Positions 1-6,254 of a stretch of 12,460 nucleotides of DNA are shown here, piece after piece (positions within the stretch are counted from its first letter, which is position 1; each line of letters opens with the position of its first letter). Under the pieces are notes generated by a model that was not told where the DNA came from, searched no databases, and was given only the letters and a program-made list of their open reading frames with translations. Source of the stretch: UBA2233 sp002347965 [NCBI: Nitrospirae bacterium UBA2233] (GTDB taxonomy: Bacteria > UBA2233); the NCBI GenBank assembly GCA_002347965.1, contig DDYN01000035.1, positions 1 through 12,460 on the forward strand. Direction: 5' to 3'. The position numbers and the translations under genes are program-made.

Positions 1-2
1 GC

Positions 3-1469
3 GTCTTGATCACGCTTCTTTACCACGAGGGCTTCCACTGGCTCGATCGTCTCGGCTGTCCGATGGATCTGGAAACCCACGAGGCCATCCTCAAGGCTAT
101 CCAGGAGGCCCTCAAGGAGGACAAGAAAGAATTCTACGCCCCCTACCTGACGAACGTCTTCGAGGACCTCGTCGTCAACACCTCACTCAAGGTCTACGGC
201 AGGCCTCTCTACGGGCAGCCGGTCTTCTTCTACGACCAGATGCTGACGGGAGGACCAAACAGGCTCTACGAGGCCTTCGTTTTGCTCAACCTCGCCCTGT
301 GGGGGGAAAGGCCAGAAGAGGACCTCCTTTTTCCCTTGATGCAGAAAGGCCCCCGGGTGGTGGATGCGGTGATCGACATCCTGGTCGAGCTCGACATCTC
401 GGGGAAGACCCCAAGAAGAAAGCTCATGCGTCTTGGCCCCAAGAAAGACTGGCCCATGAAGGCGGCCTTCATCGCCAAGAGGCTGGCTGACCTCATCGAG
501 CCCAGAAAACCCCTCCCCGCGCTCGGCCCTTCGGGGGGATGCGATGAAGACCCCAAGAAAAAGCGCGGAGGTCTCATCGCCTGGGGGATCCAGGGCGGAG
601 ACCGTGCGGACAGGCCGAGCGTAAAAGACCTGGATACCTTCTACAGGACGCTGGCCAAGAAAATCCCGGTAACGGTCCCCAAGGAGGGTTCTGGGTTCGA
701 GTTCCCCATGGTCCGGTACGGGTTCAAGCCCTTCGATCCCCAAAGACATGAGCCCTGGAGGATCAAGCCGAGGGTGATCCTCGATCCCGAGAGCCCCTTG
801 GGCAACGGGCTCAATGTCCAGGTGCCCGCGCATGCCCTCACGATGCCCCTCGCCCAGGCCCGCCCAAGCTCCTTGGAGGCGGATGTCTGCCTTGTCATCG
901 ATGCCTCGGGCTCGATGGTCAGAGGCGATGCAGGCGGCGTGCCCTGGGGGGTGGACTCCCCTTACCACTACGCTCTGCTTGGCCTTTACGGGATCCTGGA
1001 GAGTCTAGGCGAGAGGCTGGCCGCTGTAAGGTTCCAGATCGTGGCGTTCTCCTTTAGGACGAGGGCCTCGAGATGGGTGGGGATCGAGGACCTAGAACCC
1101 CTCAAGAAAATTGCCTTCAGCCCTGAAGGGGGAGGGACGCGCCTTTATCTAAGGACCCTTAAGGAGGCGCTCGGGTCTTCCCCGAATGTCGTCTTGCTTC
1201 TTAGCGACGGGGAGATCCAGAACTGGTCCAAGATCAAACGCGGGTTCCTGGAGACAGTCTCCGGGCACTACTTCGGCGTCCTGGCCTTGGGCGAAGGAGA
1301 AGCCATCAAGGACCTCGAGGCCCAAGGGTTCCCGGTCTATCCGATCCAAAGCGGGGAGGATTTGACCAGGCTGATGATCGTGCTCGGCACAAGAAAGGGG
1401 CAGGCTCTGAACGTTATATCAGAAAGGTTGTCTACAGTGGCTATGAAATCTACCAAGTGTCCGGAATAA
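3..1469 (+). CDS. DUF2201-type putative metallopeptidase/VWA-domain protein, 5' partial
   Basis: The frame is open to the window edge, so the true start lies upstream; the first usable start is a TTG at 6. Numbering from that TTG, residues 7-11 read HEGFH, a HEXXH zinc-protease signature. FEDLVVN follows at 52-58, where a third zinc ligand (E53) could sit. The C-terminal half is a von Willebrand A domain with a complete MIDAS set: DASGS at 299-303, T378 in GGTRL, and D401 in LLSDGE. This order matches the DUF2201/COG3864 family, which is often encoded beside a MoxR-type AAA+ ATPase; that partner would be upstream, outside the window. Homology appears to end around LGTRK (about 1398). The last ~25 codons come from foreign AT-rich sequence read out of frame, so the native C-terminus is probably replaced. 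Substrate unknown. Confidence 0.8.
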   Translation, partial: VLITLLYHEGFHWLDRLGCPMDLETHEAILKAIQEALKEDKKEFYAPYLTNVFEDLVVNTSLKVYGRPLYGQPVFFYDQMLTGGPNRLYEAFVLLNLALWGERPEEDLLFPLMQKGPRVVDAVIDILVELDISGKTPRRKLMRLGPKKDWPMKAAFIAKRLADLIEPRKPLPALGPSGGCDEDPKKKRGGLIAWGIQGGDRADRPSVKDLDTFYRTLAKKIPVTVPKEGSGFEFPMVRYGFKPFDPQRHEPWRIKPRVILDPESPLGNGLNVQVPAHALTMPLAQARPSSLEADVCLVIDASGSMVRGDAGGVPWGVDSPYHYALLGLYGILESLGERLAAVRFQIVAFSFRTRASRWVGIEDLEPLKKIAFSPEGGGTRLYLRTLKEALGSSPNVVLLLSDGEIQNWSKIKRGFLETVSGHYFGVLALGEGEAIKDLEAQGFPVYPIQSGEDLTRLMIVLGTRKGQALNVISERLSTVAMKSTKCPE

Positions 1470-1707
1470 TCGGCATAAAGTCTTGGATTGGAGATCATGA
1501 GATTGCGATCCCAAGCAGGCTCTTCAAGGTCATATTAGCGCTACCCTTGGGCGATAATGACATTGAACGAATTAAAGCCGGCTTGGCTCAAATTATCTCC
1601 ATAGAAGTCCCGAATGATAGCTCTGTAAAGGGAAAGACATGGAGCTATTATACCGTGCCTATGAGCAAGATAGAGGCTGAATCCGGTTTGGATTTCTTCA
1701 GTAATAT

Positions 1708-1715
1708 TAATTCAA
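1708..1715. repeat. Target-site duplication, left copy
   Basis: TAATTCAA directly left of the IS end; identical to the copy at 2452-2459. Confidence 0.9.
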
Positions 1716-1738
1716 GGGTCATGACTAAAATAGAGGGT
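1716..1738. repeat. IS1595-family terminal inverted repeat, left
   Basis: Starts GGGTCATGACTA, identical over 12 bp to the inverted right end, then imperfect (16 of 23 positions match overall). The transposase stop codon lies inside it, at 1725-1727. Confidence 0.88.
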
Positions 1739-2405
1739 TCTCTCTGATCAACTTTAAGATACAATCGTAAAGATTCTCACCCCTATGGTTATATCGGAAC
1801 TCGCACTCCTTGAGATGAAGGTAGAACCCAGAGGGCTTGAGCCCCCTAAACTTGCCAAGCCTAGACTTGGCAAAACCCCAAAAGCCCTCGATCCCGTTAA
1901 TGTGGCTCTTCCCATTGACGAACTCGTTCTTGCCATGATCCACCCTCAGGTGCTTGGAATACCCCACGCCCACGAGCCCATTATAGCCCCTCCAGCCATC
2001 CGAGTGAACGATAGACTCAAGGTTGACTTTACCCCGAATGGCGGCCTGAAGGGTCACTTTCGAGACATCCGGGAGGATCTCCGTATAGACCTTACCGTTC
2101 CTTTGGAAGATGCCGAACACGATGGTCTTTCCGAAGGCTCCCCGGCCCCTTCTTCCTTTGACCCTCTTTGCTCCAAAGTAGGATTCATCAACCTCAACCT
2201 CTCCTTGGAAGGGGGAGGCCTTTTCACAGGATTCGGCGGTTCTCTTCCTGATTCCCAGAAGATAGCGGTTGACGGTGTTCCTATTGAGATGGGTGAGCCC
2301 CGAGATCTGGACAGCGTTTAGGTCGTAGGCAAAGAGGCGTACAATCATCCTAAATCGAGCCTCGGAGATTTTGGAACGTATGCAATACCTATTTTTCCTT
2401 GACAT
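1725..2405 (-). CDS. IS1595-family (ISXO2-like) transposase
   Basis: This 226-residue protein catalyses cut and paste of the surrounding element. The N-terminal helical region (ARFRMIVRLFAYDLNAVQIS, then LNRNTVNRYL at about 40-49) is the DNA-binding part; there is no zinc-ribbon cysteine cluster, as in the shorter IS1016-like members. The catalytic core follows: D73 in VDESYFGAKR, D136 in VHSDGWRGY, and HINGIEGFWGFAK at 168-180 with N170 and E173. ECEFRYNHR near the C-terminus is also typical. Length fits the family and no frameshift is seen. The ATG at 2405 has only a weak upstream Shine-Dalgarno; an ATG 17 bases further upstream is in another frame and stops after 10 codons. Confidence 0.93.
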   Translation of the reverse strand: MSRKNRYCIRSKISEARFRMIVRLFAYDLNAVQISGLTHLNRNTVNRYLLGIRKRTAESCEKASPFQGEVEVDESYFGAKRVKGRRGRGAFGKTIVFGIFQRNGKVYTEILPDVSKVTLQAAIRGKVNLESIVHSDGWRGYNGLVGVGYSKHLRVDHGKNEFVNGKSHINGIEGFWGFAKSRLGKFRGLKPSGFYLHLKECEFRYNHRGENLYDCILKLIRENPLF

Positions 2406-2428
2406 GACTGGACTTTAGCATGCTTCAA

Positions 2429-2451
2429 TGCTCCTGTCCTAGTCATGACCC
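2429..2451. repeat. IS1595-family terminal inverted repeat, right
   Basis: Plus strand ends TAGTCATGACCC, the reverse complement of the left terminus; the inner part is imperfect. Confidence 0.88.
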
Positions 2452-2459
2452 TAATTCAA
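2452..2459. repeat. Target-site duplication, right copy
   Basis: TAATTCAA directly right of the IS end; matches 1708-1715. Confidence 0.9.
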
Positions 2460-2552
2460 ATTAACGAGGCACTTTCTATGCGAGCAGGGTATTAGTAATT
2501 TTTATCTTTGGAGTTTCTTCAAGCACTAATTTAATTAAAAAGGATCTTAGTC

Positions 2553-3014
2553 ATGTACGATTTCTTTTATGGTGTCTTAATTATTGCCGTGTTCTTTTTC
2601 GGGTATCGAGCAGTCAAAAACAATCCAGATAATGAAGCAGCAGTCTGGATCAAAAAACACAAAATTATATCTGTTTTTCTAACTCTCGTTGCTCTAAGTA
2701 CTTTAGCTCCATCAGATGAGCCTGCTTCTTATAAGGGGAAAACGCCAGAATCGATAGCGAAATGTGAGCGGCAAAAAAGGTTTTTTCTCTCTGTAATCAA
2801 AGCTAGAGACAAGGGAACACCTCGGGAAGTACTTATTCGCACTATTTTAGAAGATTTAGAAGATAAGAATTATGATAGCATAACCCAGGGTATTGTTCCA
2901 CTTCTTGTCGCAATGGTCTATGACAACCTGTTTTACTACACAAAGGAGAATATAGAATCAAACTATATGGATGAATGCTTGGCGGCGCAGGAGCAGGATC
3001 CTCAACATGATTAA
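2553..3014 (+). CDS. Small two-helix membrane protein, function unknown
   Basis: I do not recognise this 153-residue protein. It has hydrophobic helices at about 3-20 and 37-53. The loop between them carries several Lys/Arg (YRAVK, WIKKHK), which suggests a cytoplasmic loop and a periplasmic C-terminal domain of about 100 residues. That domain has exactly two cysteines (C71, C142), which could form a disulfide. The ATG at 2553 follows AAAAAGGA with 8 bases between. Codon use is clearly AT-richer than the flanking GC-rich genes and resembles the endonuclease fragment upstream, so both probably arrived together. A membrane partner or immunity protein for the lost nuclease is conceivable, but nothing in the sequence proves it. 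A strong stem-loop lies 26 bases after the stop. Confidence 0.72.
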   Translation: MYDFFYGVLIIAVFFFGYRAVKNNPDNEAAVWIKKHKIISVFLTLVALSTLAPSDEPASYKGKTPESIAKCERQKRFFLSVIKARDKGTPREVLIRTILEDLEDKNYDSITQGIVPLLVAMVYDNLFYYTKENIESNYMDECLAAQEQDPQHD

Positions 3015-3040
3015 TATTTTTGAGAATTGGGTGAAATCCA

Positions 3041-3076
3041 GGGAGTATAGAATGAACTCTACCATTCTATACTCCC
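3041..3076. terminator. Perfect 14-bp stem-loop after the AT-rich block
   Basis: GGGAGTATAGAATG and its exact reverse complement are separated by an 8-base loop (AACTCTAC). It lies 26 bases past the stop of the membrane-protein gene. No T-run follows, so it is not a textbook intrinsic terminator on either strand. It may protect mRNA 3' ends, act as a terminator with help from other factors, or be a small palindromic repeat. Confidence 0.55.
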
Positions 3077-3212
3077 CGTAATTTGCGTGGCTTTTCCGTC
3101 CCTCAGCGCATGGGTTTCGTGAAAAAAAACACACTGGGAGGATTTGCGCCGCTTAACGAGACCCTGAAGTGTCTTCTTGGCTTTTTTGGGGTCAGCTTAA
3201 GGAGAGTTCCGG

Positions 3213-4220
3213 ATGCATAAGCTTTTGAGCGTGGTTCTCATGTTTATTCCTATTCCGGCCGTTTCCCTGGCCGCCAGCTTCGATTGCTCCAAGGCCAGGC
3301 TTCCAGCCGAGGTGGCGATCTGCCAGGACCCCGAGCTCTCCAGACTCGATGAGGAGATGGCCCGGGCCTACCAGGCCGCCCTCAAGAAAGGAGAAAGTCA
3401 GCAGCTTAAGGCCTCCCAGAGGGCCTGGCTCAAGGAGCGCAACGGCTGCGGATCGAATGCCCTTTGCCTAAAAAGGCTCTATACGGCAAGAATCTCTCAA
3501 ATCAAGGGGACGGGGGTCCGCTGGGGAATCTCCGATTGGAAAAGGGCCATAGGAAAGTGGACCGAGGCCGAGACGACCTCCATGGAGGGCCAGTGGCTCA
3601 ACATTAAGGAGGTTGCAGATCGGGGCTTCACCTTTGAGCTCAGTGCCCTCTCGGGCTCTCATACGGGCGAGATCGAGGGTTTCGCCGCCTTCAGCCCCCA
3701 AGGGGCCCTGTTTAAATCGGAAGAAAACGACTGCCAGGTCGAGTTTCTCCCCCTAGGCAGCGACAGGCTCGAGGTCGAAACATCGGGAGAGTGCTGGTCT
3801 TACGGTGGAATAGGCGTTGGTTTCGACGGGCAGTATCTAAGGGGAGTTCACGAGAAGACGCTGAGCCTTGTTGACCTCGGGGTCTTGAAATCCAAGACGA
3901 AAGACCAGGCCTTCCATAAGCTGGTGGGCCCGGCTTACAAGGACTTCGTGGAGCGCTTCCAGCTGCCTAACGATGACAACAAGGATATAGACGGCCTCGG
4001 GGCACGGGTCGTTACGGGGGGTGTCCGGGGCATGTTCACCATCATGGAGGCGATTCTCATGGACGGCCCTGGCATGAAGGTCTACGCCGCCATGCTCAAG
4101 GACGATAAGGTGGAGTACTTCACCAACGACCCCGATTACGCAAGGCGCCTCCCCAAGACCATCGAGGCCTGGAGGCAACACTTTCCCCAGGCCTCCGTCT
4201 TTTTCATGACGGCCAAATGA
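3213..4220 (+). CDS. Periplasmic LprI-domain (DUF1311) protein
   Basis: Residues 1-20 form a Sec signal peptide (hydrophobic core after MHKLL, cleavage likely at SLA/ASF). Residues 22-100 are an LprI N-terminal domain with the family pattern FDCSKA, EVAIC, LSRLDEEM and QRAWLKERNGC; cysteines 25, 37, 79 and 85 can form two disulfides. LprI domains are known from a lysozyme-inhibitor lipoprotein, but this protein has no lipobox. A middle region (about 120-215; GFTFELSALSGSHTGEIEGF, NDCQVEF, GVGFDGQYLR) looks like a beta-rich domain often found after LprI. The C-terminal ~110 residues (LVGPAYKDF, VRGMF, YFTND, LPKTIEAW) recur in such proteins without a known role. The ATG has AAGGAG eight bases upstream. 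Inhibition of host or competitor lysozyme is a family-based guess. Confidence 0.85.
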   Translation: MHKLLSVVLMFIPIPAVSLAASFDCSKARLPAEVAICQDPELSRLDEEMARAYQAALKKGESQQLKASQRAWLKERNGCGSNALCLKRLYTARISQIKGTGVRWGISDWKRAIGKWTEAETTSMEGQWLNIKEVADRGFTFELSALSGSHTGEIEGFAAFSPQGALFKSEENDCQVEFLPLGSDRLEVETSGECWSYGGIGVGFDGQYLRGVHEKTLSLVDLGVLKSKTKDQAFHKLVGPAYKDFVERFQLPNDDNKDIDGLGARVVTGGVRGMFTIMEAILMDGPGMKVYAAMLKDDKVEYFTNDPDYARRLPKTIEAWRQHFPQASVFFMTAK

Positions 4221-4244
4221 GGGGGATCCCGGCCGGGATCCCCC
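4221..4244. terminator. 24-bp perfect palindrome between convergent genes
   Basis: Two exactly complementary halves (GGGGGATCCCGG / CCGGGATCCCCC) start right after the stop codon of the LprI gene and end 22 bases before the 3' end of the convergent WYL gene. As RNA this gives a very GC-rich hairpin on either strand, so a shared bidirectional terminator is likely, although no T-run follows. Confidence 0.6.
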
Positions 4245-4266
4245 CCGAACCACGAAGCCTAGGGCC

Positions 4267-5298
4267 CTACGAGGCGTACCGGGAGGCGGTCTCCTTGAGG
4301 CGTTTCGCGATCTCCTGCCTGAGTTCCAACGGCTCGAGCACTTCGAGGTTGGCCCCGTAGCCCAGGATCCACCACCTGAGCGCCTCCGTGTCGTCCACGG
4401 TGGCCGTGAGAATGGCGAAGCCCTCCTCGTCCTTGATTTCCTGGTCCTCGCTGAGCCTGCGCTCCTTCAAGGGCTGGGCGATGTCCGGGTTCAGCTTGAG
4501 CTTGATTCTGATCGGCTTGTCCCCCAAGGGGTAGGCAAACGTCTTGATGTATTCCGAAAGCCTGAACGTTCCTACGATTCCCTCCGGAATAGGCTCCTCG
4601 AGGGGCTCGGCCTTTTCGAAACGGTGCAGGTGGAGGTGTCTTGGCTGATCGGAATTTCCCCAGGTGGCCACCAGGTAGCCTCCGCCTTCCCTCCCCACGT
4701 AGGCCAAGGGGTTGAAGACGGCCTCCCAGCTTTTCTCGGCACCCCGGCTCCTGTAGGTGCCCTTGAATCGCTTCTCATTGAAGAGGGCCTCGAAGATGAC
4801 GTCGACCGCTTTCTGCTTGCCCCTGAAATCTGGATGCAAAAGGTTGAAGCCCCACGGCACGAAGTCCACCTTCCGCTCCTTGGCCATCACTTTGGCCGTC
4901 TTGAAGAAGCGCTCCCTGGCCTCTTTGAAGTAAGGAAGGAGCCTATCGAGGACGGGAGTGGGGAGTATGGGCTCAAGGATCTGCTCGGCAAGGAGCAGGG
5001 CGTTGGCCTGCTCGTAGTTCATGCCGATAAGGGGCTTGAGTAGCTTCCAGGACCGGTTCTCTGGATCTTGCCCTTTATAGGTGAGGGCGACGTGAAGATT
5101 TTGGTCCGCCTCCAGGAATGCTTCCTCGAGAAGCTTCATGTCCCTTTGTAGGGTTCTCATATTGACCTCGTAGCCCGCTTCCGTAAGGCAACTGAGGATT
5201 TCGCTCGTGCTGATCCCGTTCTTGTGCCTTTCGGATGGAAGTATGGCCAGGATGGTCAGAAGGCGCTTGAGCCTTTCTTCTCCAAGACCCTGCGGCAC
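4267..5298 (-). CDS. WYL-domain transcriptional regulator (BrxR/CapW/PafBC-like architecture)
   Basis: A 343-residue protein with a winged helix-turn-helix at about 8-90 (STSEILSCLTEAGYEVNMRT, LQRDMKLLEEA), a WYL domain at about 160-235 (FNPLAYVGREGGGYLVATW) and a C-terminal extension at 260-340 (EALRWWILGYGANLEVLEPL). The name-giving W-Y-L is GYL here. In this family the WYL domain senses nucleic acid or other ligands, and several members repress phage-defence operons. The start is a GTG at 5298 with a strong AAGGAGG about 6-8 bases upstream. The gene is divergent from the Cas4-like nuclease at 5448, the most likely target besides itself. No frameshift seen. Confidence 0.88.
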   Translation of the reverse strand: MPQGLGEERLKRLLTILAILPSERHKNGISTSEILSCLTEAGYEVNMRTLQRDMKLLEEAFLEADQNLHVALTYKGQDPENRSWKLLKPLIGMNYEQANALLLAEQILEPILPTPVLDRLLPYFKEARERFFKTAKVMAKERKVDFVPWGFNLLHPDFRGKQKAVDVIFEALFNEKRFKGTYRSRGAEKSWEAVFNPLAYVGREGGGYLVATWGNSDQPRHLHLHRFEKAEPLEEPIPEGIVGTFRLSEYIKTFAYPLGDKPIRIKLKLNPDIAQPLKERRLSEDQEIKDEEGFAILTATVDDTEALRWWILGYGANLEVLEPLELRQEIAKRLKETASRYAS

Positions 5299-5447
5299 GG
5301 TGGACCCCTCCTTTTTCTTAAAGTTTCGTCTCTTGGCATAGAATCTTGCTTAGGATACCCTGCGCACTACCCGATAGGGAAGTCTATTCTGTCGCAGCCA
5401 TGCGCTAAATCTAAATTATGACAAATTCAGCCATCAAGGAGACTCTC
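5299..5447. promoter_or_regulatory. Divergent intergenic region, probable operator/promoter site
   Basis: These 149 bases separate the WYL gene from the nuclease gene and must carry both 5' leaders. The right part is AT-rich (TAAATCTAAATTATGACAAA around 5405-5424), suitable for a -10 region of the nuclease gene. I see short repeated elements (two TACCC, a TGCGCA, AGAAT/ATTCT halves) but no convincing long inverted repeat, so the operator is not located. Confidence 0.4.
5436..5441 (+). promoter_or_regulatory. Ribosome binding site that decides the nuclease start
   Basis: AAGGAG six bases before GTG 5448. The in-frame ATG at 5418 has only AT-rich sequence before it and no Shine-Dalgarno, so the GTG is preferred. 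Confidence 0.7.
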
Positions 5448-6110
5448 GTGCAAACCTTGAGAACCCTGACCAAGACGAAGCTCATCGGGTACCTCCAGTG
5501 CCACAAGCGCCTTTGGCTCGAGGCCTACAGGAAGGACCTGATCCATTGGAGCCCAGAGAGTCAGGCCTTGCTCTCCTCGGGCCGGTCTTGGGGAGAGGCG
5601 GTCAGAGCGCTCTACCCATCGGGTATCCTGATCGGGGATGTCTTCAACCCCGCAAAGGCCCTTGCCGAAACCCAGGACCTCCTGGGTGAGAAGGCTCCCG
5701 TAGTCCTTTTCGAGCCCGCCTTCCGGCACTCTGGCGTGTTGATCCGGGCGGATGTGTTTTTCAAGGAGGCTTCGGGGTTTCGCCTTATCGAGATCAAGGC
5801 CGCTCGTCATCCAAGGCCCGAGCATATCCAGGATCTGGCCATCCAGGCCTGGGTGATCGAAGGCGGAGGGTATCCCCTCAAAAGCGTAGCCCTGGCCACG
5901 ACCGCGCCCGATTTTCATGCAGACGATGCGCCTTTGGAGGGGCGCCTGAGCTTCCATGAGCTGATCGATGAGGCCAAGGCCCTCTACCCGGACATCGAGC
6001 GTTGGGTATCCCAAGCCCTCGATGTCCTCGGTAAGGATATGCCGGACATTGAACCCGGCGAGCAGTGCGTGCGCCCTTACGCCTGCCCGTTCCGGGAGTT
6101 TTGCGGGTAG
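5448..6110 (+). CDS. Cas4/DUF2779-like PD-(D/E)XK nuclease with four-cysteine (Fe-S) arrangement
   Basis: A 220-residue RecB/Cas4-type nuclease starting at GTG 5448. KLIGYLQCHKRLWLE (11-25) is the opening motif of DUF2779 and Cas4-like proteins and provides Cys18. GRSWGEAV (45-52), FEPAF (88-92), RADVFF with D102, IEIKAAR with E115 and K117, and the helix with Q128/Q133 form the nuclease core. The C-terminus gives Cys207, Cys213 and Cys219 (CVRPYACPFREFC), so C18 plus three C-terminal cysteines could hold a 4Fe-4S cluster. The family cleaves or processes DNA ends. The protein stops one residue after the last cysteine, whereas DUF2779 proteins normally continue with a second domain. It is therefore either a stand-alone nuclease or a truncated DUF2779 protein. 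It lies next to a divergent WYL regulator. Confidence 0.8.
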   Translation: MQTLRTLTKTKLIGYLQCHKRLWLEAYRKDLIHWSPESQALLSSGRSWGEAVRALYPSGILIGDVFNPAKALAETQDLLGEKAPVVLFEPAFRHSGVLIRADVFFKEASGFRLIEIKAARHPRPEHIQDLAIQAWVIEGGGYPLKSVALATTAPDFHADDAPLEGRLSFHELIDEAKALYPDIERWVSQALDVLGKDMPDIEPGEQCVRPYACPFREFCG

Positions 6111-6185
6111 GGCAGAAAACCTATGGTTGTCAAAAGAAATGCCGATTGAGGAGGTTTTTTCACTAAGCTGGCAAAGAAAAGTTCC

Positions 6186-6254
6186 ATGAAAGAAATTAAC
6201 GCCGATCTGGCTCTTGATTTACACACGATAACAAAATTAGGAGAATTGTCATGA
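6186..6254 (+). CDS. Possible 22-residue leader peptide overlapping the next start
   Basis: ATG at 6186 opens a 22-codon frame (MKEINADLALDLHTITKLGE plus LS) whose TGA overlaps the ATG of the next gene in an ATGA arrangement typical of translational coupling. The Shine-Dalgarno is weak (AAAGAAAAG). The same frame is the nuclease frame downstream of its stop, with one further stop at 6147-6149 in between. It could thus be a decayed extension of the nuclease gene instead of a real peptide. Confidence 0.25.
   Translation: MKEINADLALDLHTITKLGELS

Larger units (their letters stand above)
1403..1747 (+). pseudogene. C-terminal fragment of a DNA/RNA non-specific endonuclease (NUC1/EndA-like)
   Basis: In the frame used by the GTG at 1457, but open further upstream, the sequence reads ERYIRKVV...YEIYQVSGIIGI, then IAIPSRLFKVILAL, SIEVPND and IEAESGLDFFSNI. 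This succession (helix, VSG, VPxxxxKV, PN, IExxxGLDFF) is the C-terminal part of DNA/RNA non-specific endonucleases. The catalytic DRGH-type region would lie N-terminal of it and is absent, so the fragment cannot be active as written. Upstream it joins the VWA gene in a different frame. Downstream it is interrupted by the IS1595-family element: the current ORF runs 32 bases into the element and ends RVMTKIEGSL. Removing the element and one target-site copy restores an ending ...NINSN followed by TAA at 2462-2464. The GTG at 1457 has no convincing ribosome binding site. Confidence 0.72.
1716..2451 (-). mobile_element. Complete IS1595-family insertion sequence, 736 bp
   Basis: The ends are defined by inverted repeats that both begin GGGTCATGACTA and by an exact 8-bp direct repeat TAATTCAA immediately outside each end (1708-1715 and 2452-2459). 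An 8-bp target duplication is characteristic of the IS1595 family. One transposase gene on the minus strand fills most of the element. Open frame, paired ends and target duplication are all intact, so the insertion looks recent and may be mobile. It sits at the extreme 3' end of an endonuclease gene fragment. Confidence 0.93.

Noticed and set aside
183-968. Long minus-strand frame (261 codons) opposite the VWA gene
   Set aside because: Mirror of a high-GC coding frame; no family motif, while the plus strand has HEXXH and a full MIDAS.
1785-2321. Plus-strand 178-codon frame inside the IS element
   Set aside because: Antisense to the intact transposase; its proline-rich sequence shows no motif.
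4221-4244. Palindrome as a regulator operator
   Set aside because: It lies between two convergent 3' ends with no promoter nearby, so a terminator role is more likely.
3837-4253. Minus-strand frame opposite the LprI gene
   Set aside because: Lies fully over conserved LprI-protein sequence and the palindrome; no credible domain.
4624-5043. Plus-strand frame opposite the WYL gene
   Set aside because: Shadow of the regulator frame, no ribosome binding site.
5427-6014. Minus-strand 195-codon frame opposite the Cas4-like nuclease
   Set aside because: Shadow; the plus strand carries the catalytic and cysteine motifs.
5418-6110. CRISPR-Cas locus suggested by a Cas4-like protein
   Set aside because: No repeat-spacer array or any other cas gene in the window; the DUF2779 group explains the motifs.
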